This document shows, in pieces, positions 8,975 to 19,553 of a stretch of DNA of 64,000 nt. Under the pieces are notes generated by a model, which saw only the letters and a program-made list of their open reading frames with translations, had not been told where the DNA came from and ran no database searches. The DNA is taken from the NCBI RefSeq assembly GCF_037991315.1, contig NZ_CP150300.1:186001-250000 (forward strand), read 5' to 3'. The stretch is from Paenibacillus sp. FSL H8-0079. Its GTDB lineage: Bacteria > Bacillota > Bacilli > Paenibacillales > Paenibacillaceae. Position 1 is the stretch's first letter, and every line of letters starts with the position of its first letter. The translations under genes and the position numbers were made by a program.

Positions 8975-10519
8975 ATGACAGCTCCAAAACCTGTAGCACT
9001 GATCATCATGGATGGCTTTGGTCTGCGTAACACGGTGGAAGGCAATGCGGTAGCGCAAGCCAAGAAACCGAACTACGACCGTTTCATGAGCCAATTCCCA
9101 CATACAACACTCACTGCTTGCGGTGAAGCTGTAGGTTTGCCAGAAGGGCAAATGGGAAATTCCGAGGTAGGTCACCTGAACATTGGTGCCGGCCGGATCG
9201 TATACCAGGATTTGACCCGTATCTCCAAATCCATTCGTGACGGCGAGTTCTACGACAATGAAACACTTGTCAAAGCTGTTCGCGAAGCGAAACAAAGCGG
9301 CAAAAAGCTTCATCTCTACGGCTTGTTGTCCGATGGCGGCGTACATAGTCACATCGACCACCTGTTTGCTATGCTGGATCTCGCCAAAAAAGAAGGAATG
9401 AATGATGTATATATTCATGCTTTCATGGATGGCCGTGATGTTATGCCAGACAGTGGTAAAGACTTCATGCAGAAACTGATCGCTAAGATTGAAGAAGTCG
9501 GTGTAGGTAAAATCGCAACGGTTCAAGGTCGCTATTACGCGATGGACCGTGACAAACGTTGGGAACGGGTTGAGAAATCATACCGCGCCATCGTTTATGG
9601 AGATGGACCGAAATACACTGACCCACTCAAAGCGGTTGAAGAATCGTATGAGAAATCCGTATTTGATGAATTCGTTGAACCAACGGTTATTGTCAAAGCG
9701 GATGGTGAGCCGGTAGGTTTGGTAGAGAGCGGCGATTCCGTTATCTTCCTCAACTTCCGTCCTGACCGTGCGATCCAGTTGTCGCAAGTATTCACGAACC
9801 AGGATTTCCGCGGTTTCGATCGTGGACCGAAGTTCCCTGTGGGCTTGCACTTTGTTTGCTTGACTTTGTTCAGCGAGACAGTTGAAGGTTATGTGGCTTA
9901 TTCGCCGAAGAACCTCGACAACACGCTGGGTGAAGTTCTGGTACAAAACAATAAAAAACAACTGCGTATTGCAGAAACGGAGAAATACCCGCACGTTACC
10001 TTCTTCTTCAGCGGCGGTCGTGATGTGGAGCTTCCGGGCGAAACTCGCGTACTGATCAACTCACCAAAAGTTGCAACGTATGACCTGCAACCGGAGATGA
10101 GCGCGTATGAAGTGGCTGATGCATGTGTTCGCGAGATCGAAGCAGACAAACATGACGCCATCATTCTGAACTTTGCTAACCCTGATATGGTTGGACACTC
10201 CGGCATGCTGGAACCTACCATCAAAGCGGTTGAAGTAACAGACGAGTGCATGGGCCGTGTTGTGGATGCAGTACTTGCCAAAGGCGGCGTTGTACTGATC
10301 ACGGCGGATCATGGTAACGCGGATATGGTGTTCGATGAGCGAGGACGTCCGTTCACAGCTCATACAACGAACCCAGTTCCATTTATCGTTACCGATGCAA
10401 ATGTAACCCTGCGTGAAGGTGCAATCCTGGCGGATATCGCGCCAACGATCCTTGACCTGATGCAATTGCCTAAACCGGCTGAAATGACAGGTACATCCGT
10501 CATCGCTACCCGCAAATAA
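8975..10519 (+). CDS. gpmI: 2,3-bisphosphoglycerate-independent phosphoglycerate mutase
   Basis: 514 residues of the alkaline-phosphatase superfamily. Metal and catalytic motifs are [24 protein letters not shown] (catalytic Ser), [22 protein letters not shown] and [10 protein letters not shown]. The enzyme needs Mn and no 2,3-BPG cofactor. The start at 8975 lies one base after the tpiA stop, with GAGGGGG inside the end of tpiA as ribosome binding site, so the two are translationally linked. Confidence 0.97.
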   Translation: MTAPKPVALIIMDGFGLRNTVEGNAVAQAKKPNYDRFMSQFPHTTLTACGEAVGLPEGQMGNSEVGHLNIGAGRIVYQDLTRISKSIRDGEFYDNETLVKAVREAKQSGKKLHLYGLLSDGGVHSHIDHLFAMLDLAKKEGMNDVYIHAFMDGRDVMPDSGKDFMQKLIAKIEEVGVGKIATVQGRYYAMDRDKRWERVEKSYRAIVYGDGPKYTDPLKAVEESYEKSVFDEFVEPTVIVKADGEPVGLVESGDSVIFLNFRPDRAIQLSQVFTNQDFRGFDRGPKFPVGLHFVCLTLFSETVEGYVAYSPKNLDNTLGEVLVQNNKKQLRIAETEKYPHVTFFFSGGRDVELPGETRVLINSPKVATYDLQPEMSAYEVADACVREIEADKHDAIILNFANPDMVGHSGMLEPTIKAVEVTDECMGRVVDAVLAKGGVVLITADHGNADMVFDERGRPFTAHTTNPVPFIVTDANVTLREGAILADIAPTILDLMQLPKPAEMTGTSVIATRK

Positions 10520-10578
10520 GTTACGTAACAACATATATGAAATTGGGAAGTTTGGAGTTTACCCCTGAACGAAGGAAG

Positions 10579-10686
10579 CAGAAATTGTCTGAAGAAGCGT
10601 TAGCGTTCGCCTTTATCACATGATTCCAACTTATGAAAATAAGTTCAAAGGAATCAGGGGATAACAGCGATCAGAGGACAATTCTG
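10579..10686 (+). repeat. Structured intergenic repeat, copy A
   Basis: The outer stem is CAGAAATTGTC/GACAATTCTG. The 5' internal motif is GAAGCGTTAGCGTTCGCC and the 3' motif is GGATAACAGCGATC. An inner stem TGATTCC/GGAATCA encloses a further perfect AACTTAT/ATAAGTT hairpin. It belongs to the same family as the elements at 22.7, 39.7, 51.2 and 53.1 kb. It lies in the 242-nt spacer before eno, in the same orientation. Confidence 0.75.
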
Positions 10687-10746
10687 CTAACGTAGTGGAA
10701 AAGGGAAAACACAAGTGGTCCTAATTTATAATAAATTTAAATTTAA

Positions 10747-12048
<1,302 letters not shown>

Positions 12049-12069
12049 GCTGGATATCCAGCTTTTACG

Positions 12070-12099
12070 GGCAAGCCGGGTAACCGGCTTGTCTTTTTT
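12070..12099 (+). terminator. Terminator of the glycolytic operon
   Basis: CAAGCCGG/CCGGCTTG stem followed by TCTTTTTT. A smaller AGCTGG/CCAGCT hairpin lies just before it. Confidence 0.85.
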
Positions 12100-12166
12100 A
12101 TTGAAACGTAATAATGGTATGCCTTACGGATTAAGTAGATGGTGAAATTTAGGGCATTCTATGAAC

Positions 12167-12203
12167 TGTACTACTTGTAGTACAACAATAGCTATGTTAC
12201 AAT
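12167..12203 (+). promoter_or_regulatory. secG promoter with overlapping palindrome
   Basis: TTGTAG (12175-12180), a 17-nt spacer and TACAAT (12198-12203) form a sigma-A promoter. The inverted repeat TGTACTAC-TT-GTAGTACA (12167-12184) covers the -35, as an operator would. Confidence 0.6.
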
Positions 12204-12260
12204 TAAAGTAACTGTTTTTATGGTGAGATGTTATGCCCACATGGGTAGGAGGTGGAAAGA

Positions 12261-12494
12261 ATGGATATTGCTTTGAAATTGCTGCTCGTTGTCTTCTCGA
12301 TCGGTCTAATCACTGTAGTATTGCTGCAGCACGGGAAAAGCGCTGGTTTGGCGGGTGCCATCTCCGGTGGTGCGGAACATCTTTTCGGTAAAACGAAAGC
12401 GCGCGGATTGGATCTCTTCCTGCAACGTGCAACGGTGGTACTGGGTGCAGGATTTATGATTTTGTCTATTGTTGTTACGGTTGTTTCCAAGTAA
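12261..12494 (+). CDS. secG: Preprotein translocase subunit SecG
   Basis: 77 residues with two membrane segments (about 5-24 and 53-73) joined by a loop containing [25 protein letters not shown], the SecG signature. It is a non-essential part of the SecYEG export channel. AGGAGG at 12247-12252 fixes ATG 12261. The order secG-rnr-smpB-ssrA is conserved in Firmicutes. Confidence 0.93.
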   Translation: MDIALKLLLVVFSIGLITVVLLQHGKSAGLAGAISGGAEHLFGKTKARGLDLFLQRATVVLGAGFMILSIVVTVVSK

Positions 12495-12547
12495 GACTTG
12501 GAACTGCTGAGCAATGAATAGCTTAAGCTAATGGCTTAATTGATGAA

Positions 12548-12578
12548 CCTTCGTTTCGTGGAGAAACGGGGGTTTTTT
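12548..12578 (+). terminator. Terminator after secG
   Basis: CCTTCGTTTC pairs with GAAACGGGGG (two G-T pairs), followed by TTTTTT. Confidence 0.8.
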
Positions 12579-13049
12579 AATAAATTCTTACGCGTCCAAA
12601 GTTTTCCAACGATATATAGACTCCATGATTTCGGTCTTCTTCTCACTTCTGTTCGGTTTTCCTTCCTTAGTGTGCAACACACCCCTATCATGTATGGTAT
12701 GTCCCTCGCTTATTCGTTACGCGAACTTACTCCTTATAATGAATGTCATGTGTACAGAAAATTCTCGGATATAGTCTTTTTCCAGATGCGTACAGCACTT
12801 GTATCGCATAAAATGTCTGTAGAGATACGTGAAAGCGTGATTATAGAGGAGCGCCCCGCAACTGTGGTTTTTTTGCGAGGTACGGATGGGCCGGATTGAA
12901 TTCGTGTATACTAGGGTATGAGATAGTAGGGATGCACTACTACACTCTTCACGACAGTGACATGGTATTGCATGAAAATGGTAAGTATTCCGATACATAA
13001 AGAGATGAGACTTGATTACACTTTTATGTTTCCCGAGGTGAATATATTA
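12579..13049. other. Long leader or intergenic region before rnr
   Basis: About 470 nt without a convincing gene. A weak TATACT hexamer lies at 12907-12912. The 119-codon frame at 12540-12899 runs through the secG terminator and has no ribosome binding site. Confidence 0.4.
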
Positions 13050-15848
13050 ATGATAACAGAACAACAATTGCTCGACTTCATGCGGGAAACCGCTTATAAA
13101 CCGATGACTTATCAGGAGTTGGAACAGCACTTCGCGATCGAAGATGCAGCTGATTTCAAAGCCTTTTTGATTATGCTTAATACGCTAGAGGAATCCGGCA
13201 AGGTTTTGCTGACCCGTAACAATCGCTATGGCATGCCAGAGCGCATGGATTTGGTACGCGGACGTTTACAAGCTCACGCCAAAGGGTTTGCTTTCCTCAT
13301 TCCTGAGGATCGGGAGCACCCAGATGTGTACATTCATGCCAATGATATGAAGAGTGCGATGAATGGTGACACGGTATTCGTTAAAGTAACATCGCAAGGA
13401 CCTTCTGGCGGTCGCTTGGAGGGTGAGATCGTTCGTATTGTTACTCGTGCTGTAACACAGGTTGTTGGTGTGTTCCAAAGTCATGAGGTGTACGGCTTCG
13501 TCATTCCGGATGATAAACGGATTAATCGCGATATTTTCATCCCACGTACCAACTTTGCAGGGGCTGTTGATGGACAGAAGGTCGTAGCAAAGATCGTCAG
13601 CTACCCAGAGGGTCGTGCTGCAGCTGAAGGTGAAGTGATCGAGATTCTCGGTCATAAGGATGAGCCGGGTATTGATATTTTGTCCGTTATTCGCAAGCAT
13701 CAGCTGCCTGAAGCTTTCCCGGATGAAGTGGTAGAAGAGGCTGAGAAAGCACCAGACTCCATCACCGATGAAGAGATTGTACAACAGGGTCGCCGTGATC
13801 TGCGCGGACTTAACATTGTTACGATTGATGGCGAAGATGCCAAGGATCTGGATGATGCTGTAAATGTAGAGAAGCTGCCTAACGGTAACTATCGTCTGGG
13901 TGTTCATATTGCCGATGTTGGCTATTATGTGCAGGAAAATTCCAAGCTGGATCAGGAAGCCTACAACCGTGGATGCAGTGTGTATCTGGTGGACCGGGTT
14001 ATTCCGATGTTGCCACAGCGTCTGTCCAACGGGATCTGTAGTTTGAACCCGCAGGTAGACCGCTTGACTTTGTCTTGTGAGATGGAGTTTAACGACCAGA
14101 TGAAGGTTGTGAAACATGACATTTTCACGAGTGTAATCAAAACCAAAGAGCGGATGACGTATTCCAACGTTCGCAAAATCCTTGAAGGTGAAGAGCCGGA
14201 ATTGCTCGAGCGTTATAAGGATCTGGTGGATGATTTCCATTTGATGAAAGAGATCGCCTTGAAGCTGCGTGCCATGCGTATGCGCCGTGGTGCGGTTGAC
14301 TTTGACTTTGAAGAATCCAAAATCATTGTGGACGCAGAATGTAAACCGGTAGATATCGTGAAACGGGAGCGTTCTATAGCGGAGCAAATCATTGAGGAGT
14401 TCATGTTGGCAGCGAACGAGACAGTGGCAGAGCATTTCCATTGGTTGAAGGTTCCGTTCATTTATCGTGTGCACGAAGACCCGGATCAGGAAAAACTGCA
14501 AAATTTCCTCGCCTTTGCGGCGAATTTCGGACACCAAGTCAAAGGACGTGGCAACGCAATTCATCCACGTGCACTGCAATCGTTGCTTGAGGATATTAGC
14601 GGTACGAAGGAACAGACCGTGATCAGTACGATGATGCTGCGTTCCATGAAACAGGCGAAGTATGATTCCGAAATGTCAGGTCACTTTGGCCTGGCGGCAG
14701 AATTCTATAGTCACTTTACGTCTCCAATTCGTCGTTATCCCGATCTTGTGATTCACCGGGTGATTCGCGAAGTGATCGAGAACAAAGGCGCTTTACCGGA
14801 GAACCGTCAGGAGTACCTGGCTGGACGCATGGCCGATATTGCGCAGCAGTCTTCGGAACGTGAGCGTGTTGCGGTAGAAGCTGAACGGGATACAGAGAAG
14901 ATGAAGAAAGCTGAGTACATGTTAGATAAAGTAGGCGAAGAGTTCGAAGGCATGATCAGCAGTGTGACCAGCTTCGGTATGTTCATTGAACTGGAAAACA
15001 CGGTTGAAGGTCTGATTCGCTTGAGCGCGCTCACGGACGACTATTACCATTTTGACGATCAGCATATGGCTCTGATTGGTGAACGTACCTCAAAAGTCTT
15101 CCGCATCGGTGATGAAGTGAAGATCCGTGTGGCACGTGTAAGCATGGAAGAGTATACGATTGATTTTGAAATGGTGGATATGAAACCTCGCGGTGAACGT
15201 CCTGGCGGCGGCTTCGGTGGCGGACGTGGCGGTAAAGGTGGACGCCCAGCAAGCGGGGGCGGACGCGGTGGTGCCAAGGGTGGACCAGGTGGATTCAGTG
15301 GTTCGCGTGGCGGCAAAGGCGGCTCAGCTGGTGCTGGAGCCAACCGTGGTGGTAGATCACCGGAAGAGAGCAGCAAAGGTAGCCGTGGCGGTCGTAGTGG
15401 AGCTGCGAGTGCAGGTGCGGGCGCAGGCTCATCCGGTGGCTATGCAGGTAAAGGCGGGGGCAAACCAAAAGGCGAGCGTCGTGCTGGTGAAGCTAGCGGA
15501 TCGACTGGCCGTGGCAAAGGCGCGGTAAGCTTTGGTTTTGGTTCAGGTAAAGGCGGTTATAGCTCTACATCGGGTGGACCGGATAGTGGTTCAACGAGTG
15601 GACAAGGAAGTGGCCTGAACAGCGGCAGCGGTCGCGGTGAGGGAAGCTTCAAGTCCGGCAAGGGCGGCGGTAAAGGTGGCAAAGGCGGAAGTGGACGCAA
15701 GAACACTTCACCGAGCGGCGTATTTATCGGAGAAGCAGCAACACCTGGTGGCGCTCAGGAAGGCGGAGCACCACGTCGTAAGCGGAAGAAGAATAAAGAT
15801 TCTTCTGGCAACGGCACAGCGGCTTTTGTACGTAAAAAGAAAAAATAA
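13050..15848 (+). CDS. rnr: Ribonuclease R with long Gly-rich C-terminal tail
   Basis: 932 residues. An N-terminal winged-helix region is followed by cold-shock-type domains and the RNB catalytic domain with Asp260, Asp266, Asp268 and Asp269 in [14 protein letters not shown]. An S1 domain covers about 630-711. It is a 3'-5' exoribonuclease that degrades structured RNA and takes part in trans-translation, fitting smpB and ssrA downstream. From about residue 712 a tail of roughly 220 residues is almost wholly Gly, Ser, Arg, Lys and Ala with many RGG and KGG units, ending in a basic FVRKKKK. Family members usually end soon after S1 with a short basic tail. GAGGTG 13035-13040 supports ATG 13050. 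Confidence 0.95.
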   Translation: MITEQQLLDFMRETAYKPMTYQELEQHFAIEDAADFKAFLIMLNTLEESGKVLLTRNNRYGMPERMDLVRGRLQAHAKGFAFLIPEDREHPDVYIHANDMKSAMNGDTVFVKVTSQGPSGGRLEGEIVRIVTRAVTQVVGVFQSHEVYGFVIPDDKRINRDIFIPRTNFAGAVDGQKVVAKIVSYPEGRAAAEGEVIEILGHKDEPGIDILSVIRKHQLPEAFPDEVVEEAEKAPDSITDEEIVQQGRRDLRGLNIVTIDGEDAKDLDDAVNVEKLPNGNYRLGVHIADVGYYVQENSKLDQEAYNRGCSVYLVDRVIPMLPQRLSNGICSLNPQVDRLTLSCEMEFNDQMKVVKHDIFTSVIKTKERMTYSNVRKILEGEEPELLERYKDLVDDFHLMKEIALKLRAMRMRRGAVDFDFEESKIIVDAECKPVDIVKRERSIAEQIIEEFMLAANETVAEHFHWLKVPFIYRVHEDPDQEKLQNFLAFAANFGHQVKGRGNAIHPRALQSLLEDISGTKEQTVISTMMLRSMKQAKYDSEMSGHFGLAAEFYSHFTSPIRRYPDLVIHRVIREVIENKGALPENRQEYLAGRMADIAQQSSERERVAVEAERDTEKMKKAEYMLDKVGEEFEGMISSVTSFGMFIELENTVEGLIRLSALTDDYYHFDDQHMALIGERTSKVFRIGDEVKIRVARVSMEEYTIDFEMVDMKPRGERPGGGFGGGRGGKGGRPASGGGRGGAKGGPGGFSGSRGGKGGSAGAGANRGGRSPEESSKGSRGGRSGAASAGAGAGSSGGYAGKGGGKPKGERRAGEASGSTGRGKGAVSFGFGSGKGGYSSTSGGPDSGSTSGQGSGLNSGSGRGEGSFKSGKGGGKGGKGGSGRKNTSPSGVFIGEAATPGGAQEGGAPRRKRKKNKDSSGNGTAAFVRKKKK

Positions 15849-15966
15849 TAACGTTAAAGCTACTTGGAGAACTGGATTGCAATTAGTTCCTCCAAGTTAA
15901 GCGTTAGTGAGATAGTCACTTCAGTTGTGTGTTGTTTCGCACAGTCTGAAAGTGGTGTAATGAGGA

Positions 15967-15996
15967 GGGGCGGCAGAGGTCGCCTCTTTCTTGATT
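15967..15996 (+). terminator. Probable terminator after rnr
   Basis: GGGGCG pairs with CGCCTC, followed by TTTCTTGATTTT. Confidence 0.45.
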
Positions 15997-16019
15997 TTAA
16001 CAGCCGTACTTGCTACAAT
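15991..16019 (+). promoter_or_regulatory. Sigma-A promoter of smpB
   Basis: TTGATT (15991-15996) and TACAAT (16014-16019) with a 17-nt spacer. Confidence 0.6.
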
Positions 16020-16109
16020 TAAGGTCTGGCACGTGGTACCTGGGTACAACATTGGGTGCGCTGCTATACAGCATGGTACCGGCTTATTTTACGGAGAAGG
16101 AGTGAGGAC

Positions 16110-16592
16110 ATGGGCAAGAATGATGGACAGAGTAAAGTGCTCGCACAGAATAAAAAGGCTTCCCATGACTACTTCATTGAAGATACTTATGAAGCGGGCA
16201 TGGTGCTTACCGGAACGGAGATCAAATCTCTTCGTAACGGCCGTGCGAATATTGGTGATGCATTTGCCACGATTCGGAACGGTGAGATTCATATTCACAA
16301 TATGCATATTAGTCCTTTTGAACAAGGAAACCGAAATAATCCACTTGATCCAACACGTACGCGCAAGTTGTTGATGCATAAAGTGCAAATTCACAAGCTG
16401 CTCGGGCTGTCAAAACAGGACGGATACAGCATTGTGCCGCTGAAGATCTATATCCGCAACGGTTATGCGAAGCTGCTGCTCGGACTGGGTAAAGGTAAGA
16501 AACAGTTCGACAAACGCGAGACTGCAGCCAAGCGGGATGCACAACGTGATATTCAACGGGCAATGCGCGAGAAACAGAAGGTTGCACGTTAA
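16110..16592 (+). CDS. smpB: SsrA-binding protein SmpB
   Basis: 160 residues. The hallmarks are [44 protein letters not shown] and the basic tail [20 protein letters not shown]. It binds the tRNA-like part of tmRNA and delivers it to stalled ribosomes. AAGGAG at 16097-16102 supports ATG 16110. The tmRNA gene lies about 580 nt downstream. Confidence 0.97.
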   Translation: MGKNDGQSKVLAQNKKASHDYFIEDTYEAGMVLTGTEIKSLRNGRANIGDAFATIRNGEIHIHNMHISPFEQGNRNNPLDPTRTRKLLMHKVQIHKLLGLSKQDGYSIVPLKIYIRNGYAKLLLGLGKGKKQFDKRETAAKRDAQRDIQRAMREKQKVAR

Positions 16593-16675
16593 GTGGATCG
16601 CTGGGCGTGGAAAGCATTATTTTAGGTGTAAGTTAGTTTTCGTGATGGAGCTAGAAGTGTGATACGAGTTAAGGA

Positions 16676-16719
16676 GTCTCAAGGTTTGTCCTGTAATGGA
16701 CAAGATTGAGGCTTTTTTT
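16676..16719 (+). terminator. Terminator after smpB
   Basis: GTCTCAA and TTTGTCC on the left pair with GGACAAG and TTGAGGC on the right, followed by TTTTTTT. Confidence 0.8.
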
Positions 16720-17174
16720 ATTTGTAGTGGGATAGGTAATGTGATGTGAAATGCTGAAGTGTACTGTGATTTTTGTTGATATGGATACATGGAAGACCCT
16801 GGGAGTATAAGCTTTATGCGGTGCTGAAATGTAAATCATGAGAATGTTGCGTAGTTTGTCTGGAACGTGGGTAAGATACTTAGGTGCCGATGTTCGTGAT
16901 CTGATCTGGGTAAACTTTACTTCCGATTGGTGACGCGGTATAATATGTAGACGATTGAGCATGTTGTATTGGATAACCTTGCAAACGTGCTCAGCCTGCT
17001 GGAATGTCTTCCAGCAATCTGTACTATATCGGTGATGTGTCCTATGTTATGATTACTCATGTAGCAGACAGGAATGCCGAGTTTGAAAGAAGCATCTTTT
17101 TACCTTGGAGGAAAAAGATGTGCAGCACCTTTGCTCCGTATTCACGGATTAATCCTGGAGCCCTTCTTCATTGA
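16720..17174. other. Region between smpB and tmRNA
   Basis: No protein gene. It holds a promoter (16916-16944) and two small inverted repeats near 16957-17020, including TGCTGG/CCAGCA, that may lie in the tmRNA precursor leader. Confidence 0.4.
16916..16944 (+). promoter_or_regulatory. Possible ssrA promoter
   Basis: TTTACT (16916-16921), a 17-nt spacer and a perfect TATAAT (16939-16944). Transcripts would carry a leader of about 220 nt before mature tmRNA. Confidence 0.5.
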
Positions 17175-17536
17175 GGGGGCGTTTATGGATTCGACGGGGA
17201 TAGTTCGAGCATGGGTAGCGGGTAGTGGGGACGCGTCCGCTTCATCAACGCTAAAGCCTATTAAACGGCAAACAACAAACAAACTACGCTTTCGCAGCCT
17301 AAGAAACTGTGTGCGTGCTTCTAACCTGCATCGCCCATGTGACAGGATTAGGGGCTAACAAGTAGTGGGATACGCTGTCACATCTCCGCCTGGGGTGTGC
17401 TGAAGAAGACAATCAGGCTGACCCAACGTATAGCCGGTTACGGGGCGATACTCGGGTGACATCAAAACTGTGACTACACCCGTAGAAGCTTATGTGTCGT
17501 TATCTTCGGACAGGGGTTCGACTCCCCTCGCCTCCA
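17175..17536 (+). ncRNA. ssrA: tmRNA (transfer-messenger RNA)
   Basis: The 5' end GGGGGCG (17175-17181) pairs with the 3' end CGCCTCC (17529-17535), including the G3-U70 pair that directs alanine charging. The T arm AGGGG-TTCGACT-CCCCT is present and the terminal CCA is not encoded. The tag frame begins at GGC 17267 and ends at TAA 17300-17302. It encodes GKQQTNYAFAA, added after a tRNA-borne Ala. The RNA rescues stalled ribosomes with SmpB and marks products for ClpP proteases. The short frame at 17074-17358 over it is not a gene. Confidence 0.97.
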
Positions 17537-17545
17537 TTAGAGTCA

Positions 17546-17583
17546 AAAAACCATCAACCAGCGTTCTGGGTTGGTGGTTTTTT
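17546..17583 (+). terminator. Terminator of tmRNA
   Basis: ACCATCAACC pairs with GGTTGGTGGT, flanked by A and T runs. Confidence 0.85.
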
Positions 17584-17627
17584 AGTTTATGATATAATAA
17601 ACAGAAATTTAGATTGGGGGACTCCAG

Positions 17628-17825
17628 ATGTTTGAAAATCGAGAACAGCTCCAAGAAATTTTAAAAAAAGCAAATCAACATGCATGGAAACAAGCTAAAG
17701 AATCAGGTGCCTCTATTTATTATATAAAGAATAACAAACGCGTTCGTGAGGATGCTGAAGGCAATAAATTTGAAATTATTTTTGATGCTACTGGGAAACG
17801 GCATGAGTTGGAATATAATGAATAG
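17628..17825 (+). CDS. Small AT-rich protein of unknown function
   Basis: 65 residues, charged, no membrane segment or signal. The C-terminal half (IYYIKNNKRVREDAEGNKFEIIFD) looks like a small beta-rich domain. GGGGGA precedes ATG 17628. The gene sits immediately downstream of tmRNA, a common integration site, and uses AT-rich codons unlike its neighbours. A remnant of a mobile element is possible. I do not recognise the family. Confidence 0.6.
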   Translation: MFENREQLQEILKKANQHAWKQAKESGASIYYIKNNKRVREDAEGNKFEIIFDATGKRHELEYNE

Positions 17826-17836
17826 TGGCAAAAGAT

Positions 17837-17869
17837 ACTGTTGGCATAACGCTGGCAGTACCTTTTTTT
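17837..17869 (+). terminator. Terminator after the small AT-rich gene
   Basis: ACTGTTGGC pairs with GCTGGCAGT (three wobble pairs), followed by CTTTTTTT. Confidence 0.7.
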
Positions 17870-18045
17870 GTTTATATGGTCTCATTAAGTAGCATTCATT
17901 AATAGTCTATATGTATGGTCGTTATTGAAAACCAAGAATAATCGCGCTTCTTATCCATTAAAATCTAAAAATATAAAGTCATGACTACAATGTAGTTGGG
18001 TAATGACAAGTGTCTACCATTATATAGGATGTATTACTGCCAATT

Positions 18046-18074
18046 TTGCTTACCACCCTAATCTACTTTATAAT
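18046..18074 (+). promoter_or_regulatory. Sigma-A promoter of the MscS-type channel gene
   Basis: TTGCTT (18046-18051), a 17-nt spacer and TATAAT (18069-18074). Confidence 0.65.
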
Positions 18075-18108
18075 AATAGGCTAAACTAGACTGCGTTAGG
18101 AGGAAACA

Positions 18109-19362
18109 ATGGACTTTATTAGAAATCAACTAGAGGGAATGGGCATGAGTGAGCCATCCATTGGATATCTTTCGAATATAATTATGGTTATTTTTATAGC
18201 GGTGATCTCGGTGGTGGCGAATTTTATAGCCAAAAAGATTGTGCTGAAGACGATTAACCACATCGTTAACAACAATCGGTACAAGTGGGGCAACATCATT
18301 GTGGAGAAAAAATTATTCCATAAGCTGTCGCATCTCGTGCCGGCGCTTATCATCTATTATTCTGCTTATATTTTTCCACCCTATCAGGCCCTGATTGAAA
18401 AGGCTGCGATGACTTACATGATCGTTATCATGATTACGGTACTCAACGCACTACTGAATGTGTTTGATGATATCTATCGTTCCTATGAAGTCTCCAAGAT
18501 TCGACCAATTAAGAGTTACATTCAGGTCGCTAAAATCTTCCTGTTCATTATAGGTGGGATTATCGTCATCTCGAACATGATCGGACAGAATCCGTTGATC
18601 ATTCTAAGTGGACTTGGTGCGTTGTCGGCCGTATTGATGCTGGTTTTCAAGGATTCCATATTGGGTCTGGTGGCGGGCGTCCAACTATCCTCGAATGATA
18701 TGGTGCGCGTAGGCGACTGGATTGAAATGCCCAAATATAATGCAGACGGCGACGTCATCGATATTACATTGAACACGGTAAAAGTGATGAATTTTGATAA
18801 AACGATTACGATGATTCCAAGTTACGCCCTTATTTCGGACTCGTTCCGGAACTGGAGAGGCATGCAGGTCTCTGGTGGCAGACGGATTAAGCGAAGTGTC
18901 TATATCGATATCAGCAGTATTCGTTTTTGTACCGAGGAAATGGTCGCGGAATTTGAGAAGATTCATTATTTGAACGATTATATCTCAGCCAAATTGAAGG
19001 AAATTCAAGCATACAACATGGAGCACGAGGTGAATACGGAAAGCAATGTGAATGGAAGACAGCTCACCAATGTGGGAGTATTCCGAGAATATATCCATCA
19101 GTATTTGAGAAATCATCCGAAAATCAATAAAGATATGACGATGATTGTGAGACAACTAGCACCGGAAGATCGCGGACTACCCCTTGAAATCTACGCATTC
19201 AGCAATGATATTAACTGGGGTGTGTATGAGAATGTGCAAGCAGATATCTTTGACCACATTTTTGCGGTTGCGCAAACCTTTGGGCTGCGTGCATTCCAGA
19301 ATCCAACCGGGCATGATATTGTGCAACTGAAAGAGGATAAACAATTTGCACGAGAGTATTAG
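18109..19362 (+). CDS. Mechanosensitive channel of the MscS/YbdG type
   Basis: 417 residues. Several hydrophobic segments lie in the first 190 residues, followed by the MscS beta-domain with RVGDWIEMPKYNADGDVIDI and FDKTITMIPSYALISDSFRNWRGM. This stretch closely resembles Escherichia coli YbdG (MscM), which opens under hypo-osmotic stress. AGGAGGAAAC precedes ATG 18109. The gene has its own promoter and terminator. A channel role is well supported; its conductance class is inferred. Confidence 0.9.
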   Translation: MDFIRNQLEGMGMSEPSIGYLSNIIMVIFIAVISVVANFIAKKIVLKTINHIVNNNRYKWGNIIVEKKLFHKLSHLVPALIIYYSAYIFPPYQALIEKAAMTYMIVIMITVLNALLNVFDDIYRSYEVSKIRPIKSYIQVAKIFLFIIGGIIVISNMIGQNPLIILSGLGALSAVLMLVFKDSILGLVAGVQLSSNDMVRVGDWIEMPKYNADGDVIDITLNTVKVMNFDKTITMIPSYALISDSFRNWRGMQVSGGRRIKRSVYIDISSIRFCTEEMVAEFEKIHYLNDYISAKLKEIQAYNMEHEVNTESNVNGRQLTNVGVFREYIHQYLRNHPKINKDMTMIVRQLAPEDRGLPLEIYAFSNDINWGVYENVQADIFDHIFAVAQTFGLRAFQNPTGHDIVQLKEDKQFAREY

Positions 19363-19468
19363 GATTTTTTTCGAAAATGGATGCGATAAAACTATTTCAT
19401 AGTAATCCATTACGATAGATATGACATCATAACAGCTCTGCCTTTTCGAATATATCGTTTCAAATCAT

Positions 19469-19502
19469 AAGCCGTTAACCCATCTGGGTTGATGGCTTTT
19501 TG
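19469..19502 (+). terminator. Terminator after the channel gene
   Basis: A 13-bp stem AAGCC-GTTAACCC / GGGTTGAT-GGCTT is followed by TTTTTG. Confidence 0.75.
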
Positions 19503-19506
19503 TCTG

Positions 19507-19515
19507 TGATATAAT
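19507..19515 (+). promoter_or_regulatory. Extended -10 promoter element
   Basis: TGA-TATAAT gives an extended -10 match 39 nt before the next gene. No good -35 is present. Confidence 0.45.
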
Positions 19516-19553
19516 AGGCATATTTTAAGAACGAAGAAGTAGGGGGAACGTAT

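Noticed and set aside
12540..12899. 119-codon frame between secG and rnr
   Set aside because: It starts inside the secG terminator, lacks a ribosome binding site and has an implausible composition.
12897..12912. Promoter for rnr at TTGAAT and TATACT
   Set aside because: The two hexamers are only a few bases apart, so they cannot form one sigma-A promoter.
17074..17358. 94-codon frame over the start of tmRNA
   Set aside because: It overlaps the tmRNA gene, whose acceptor stem, T arm and tag frame are clear.
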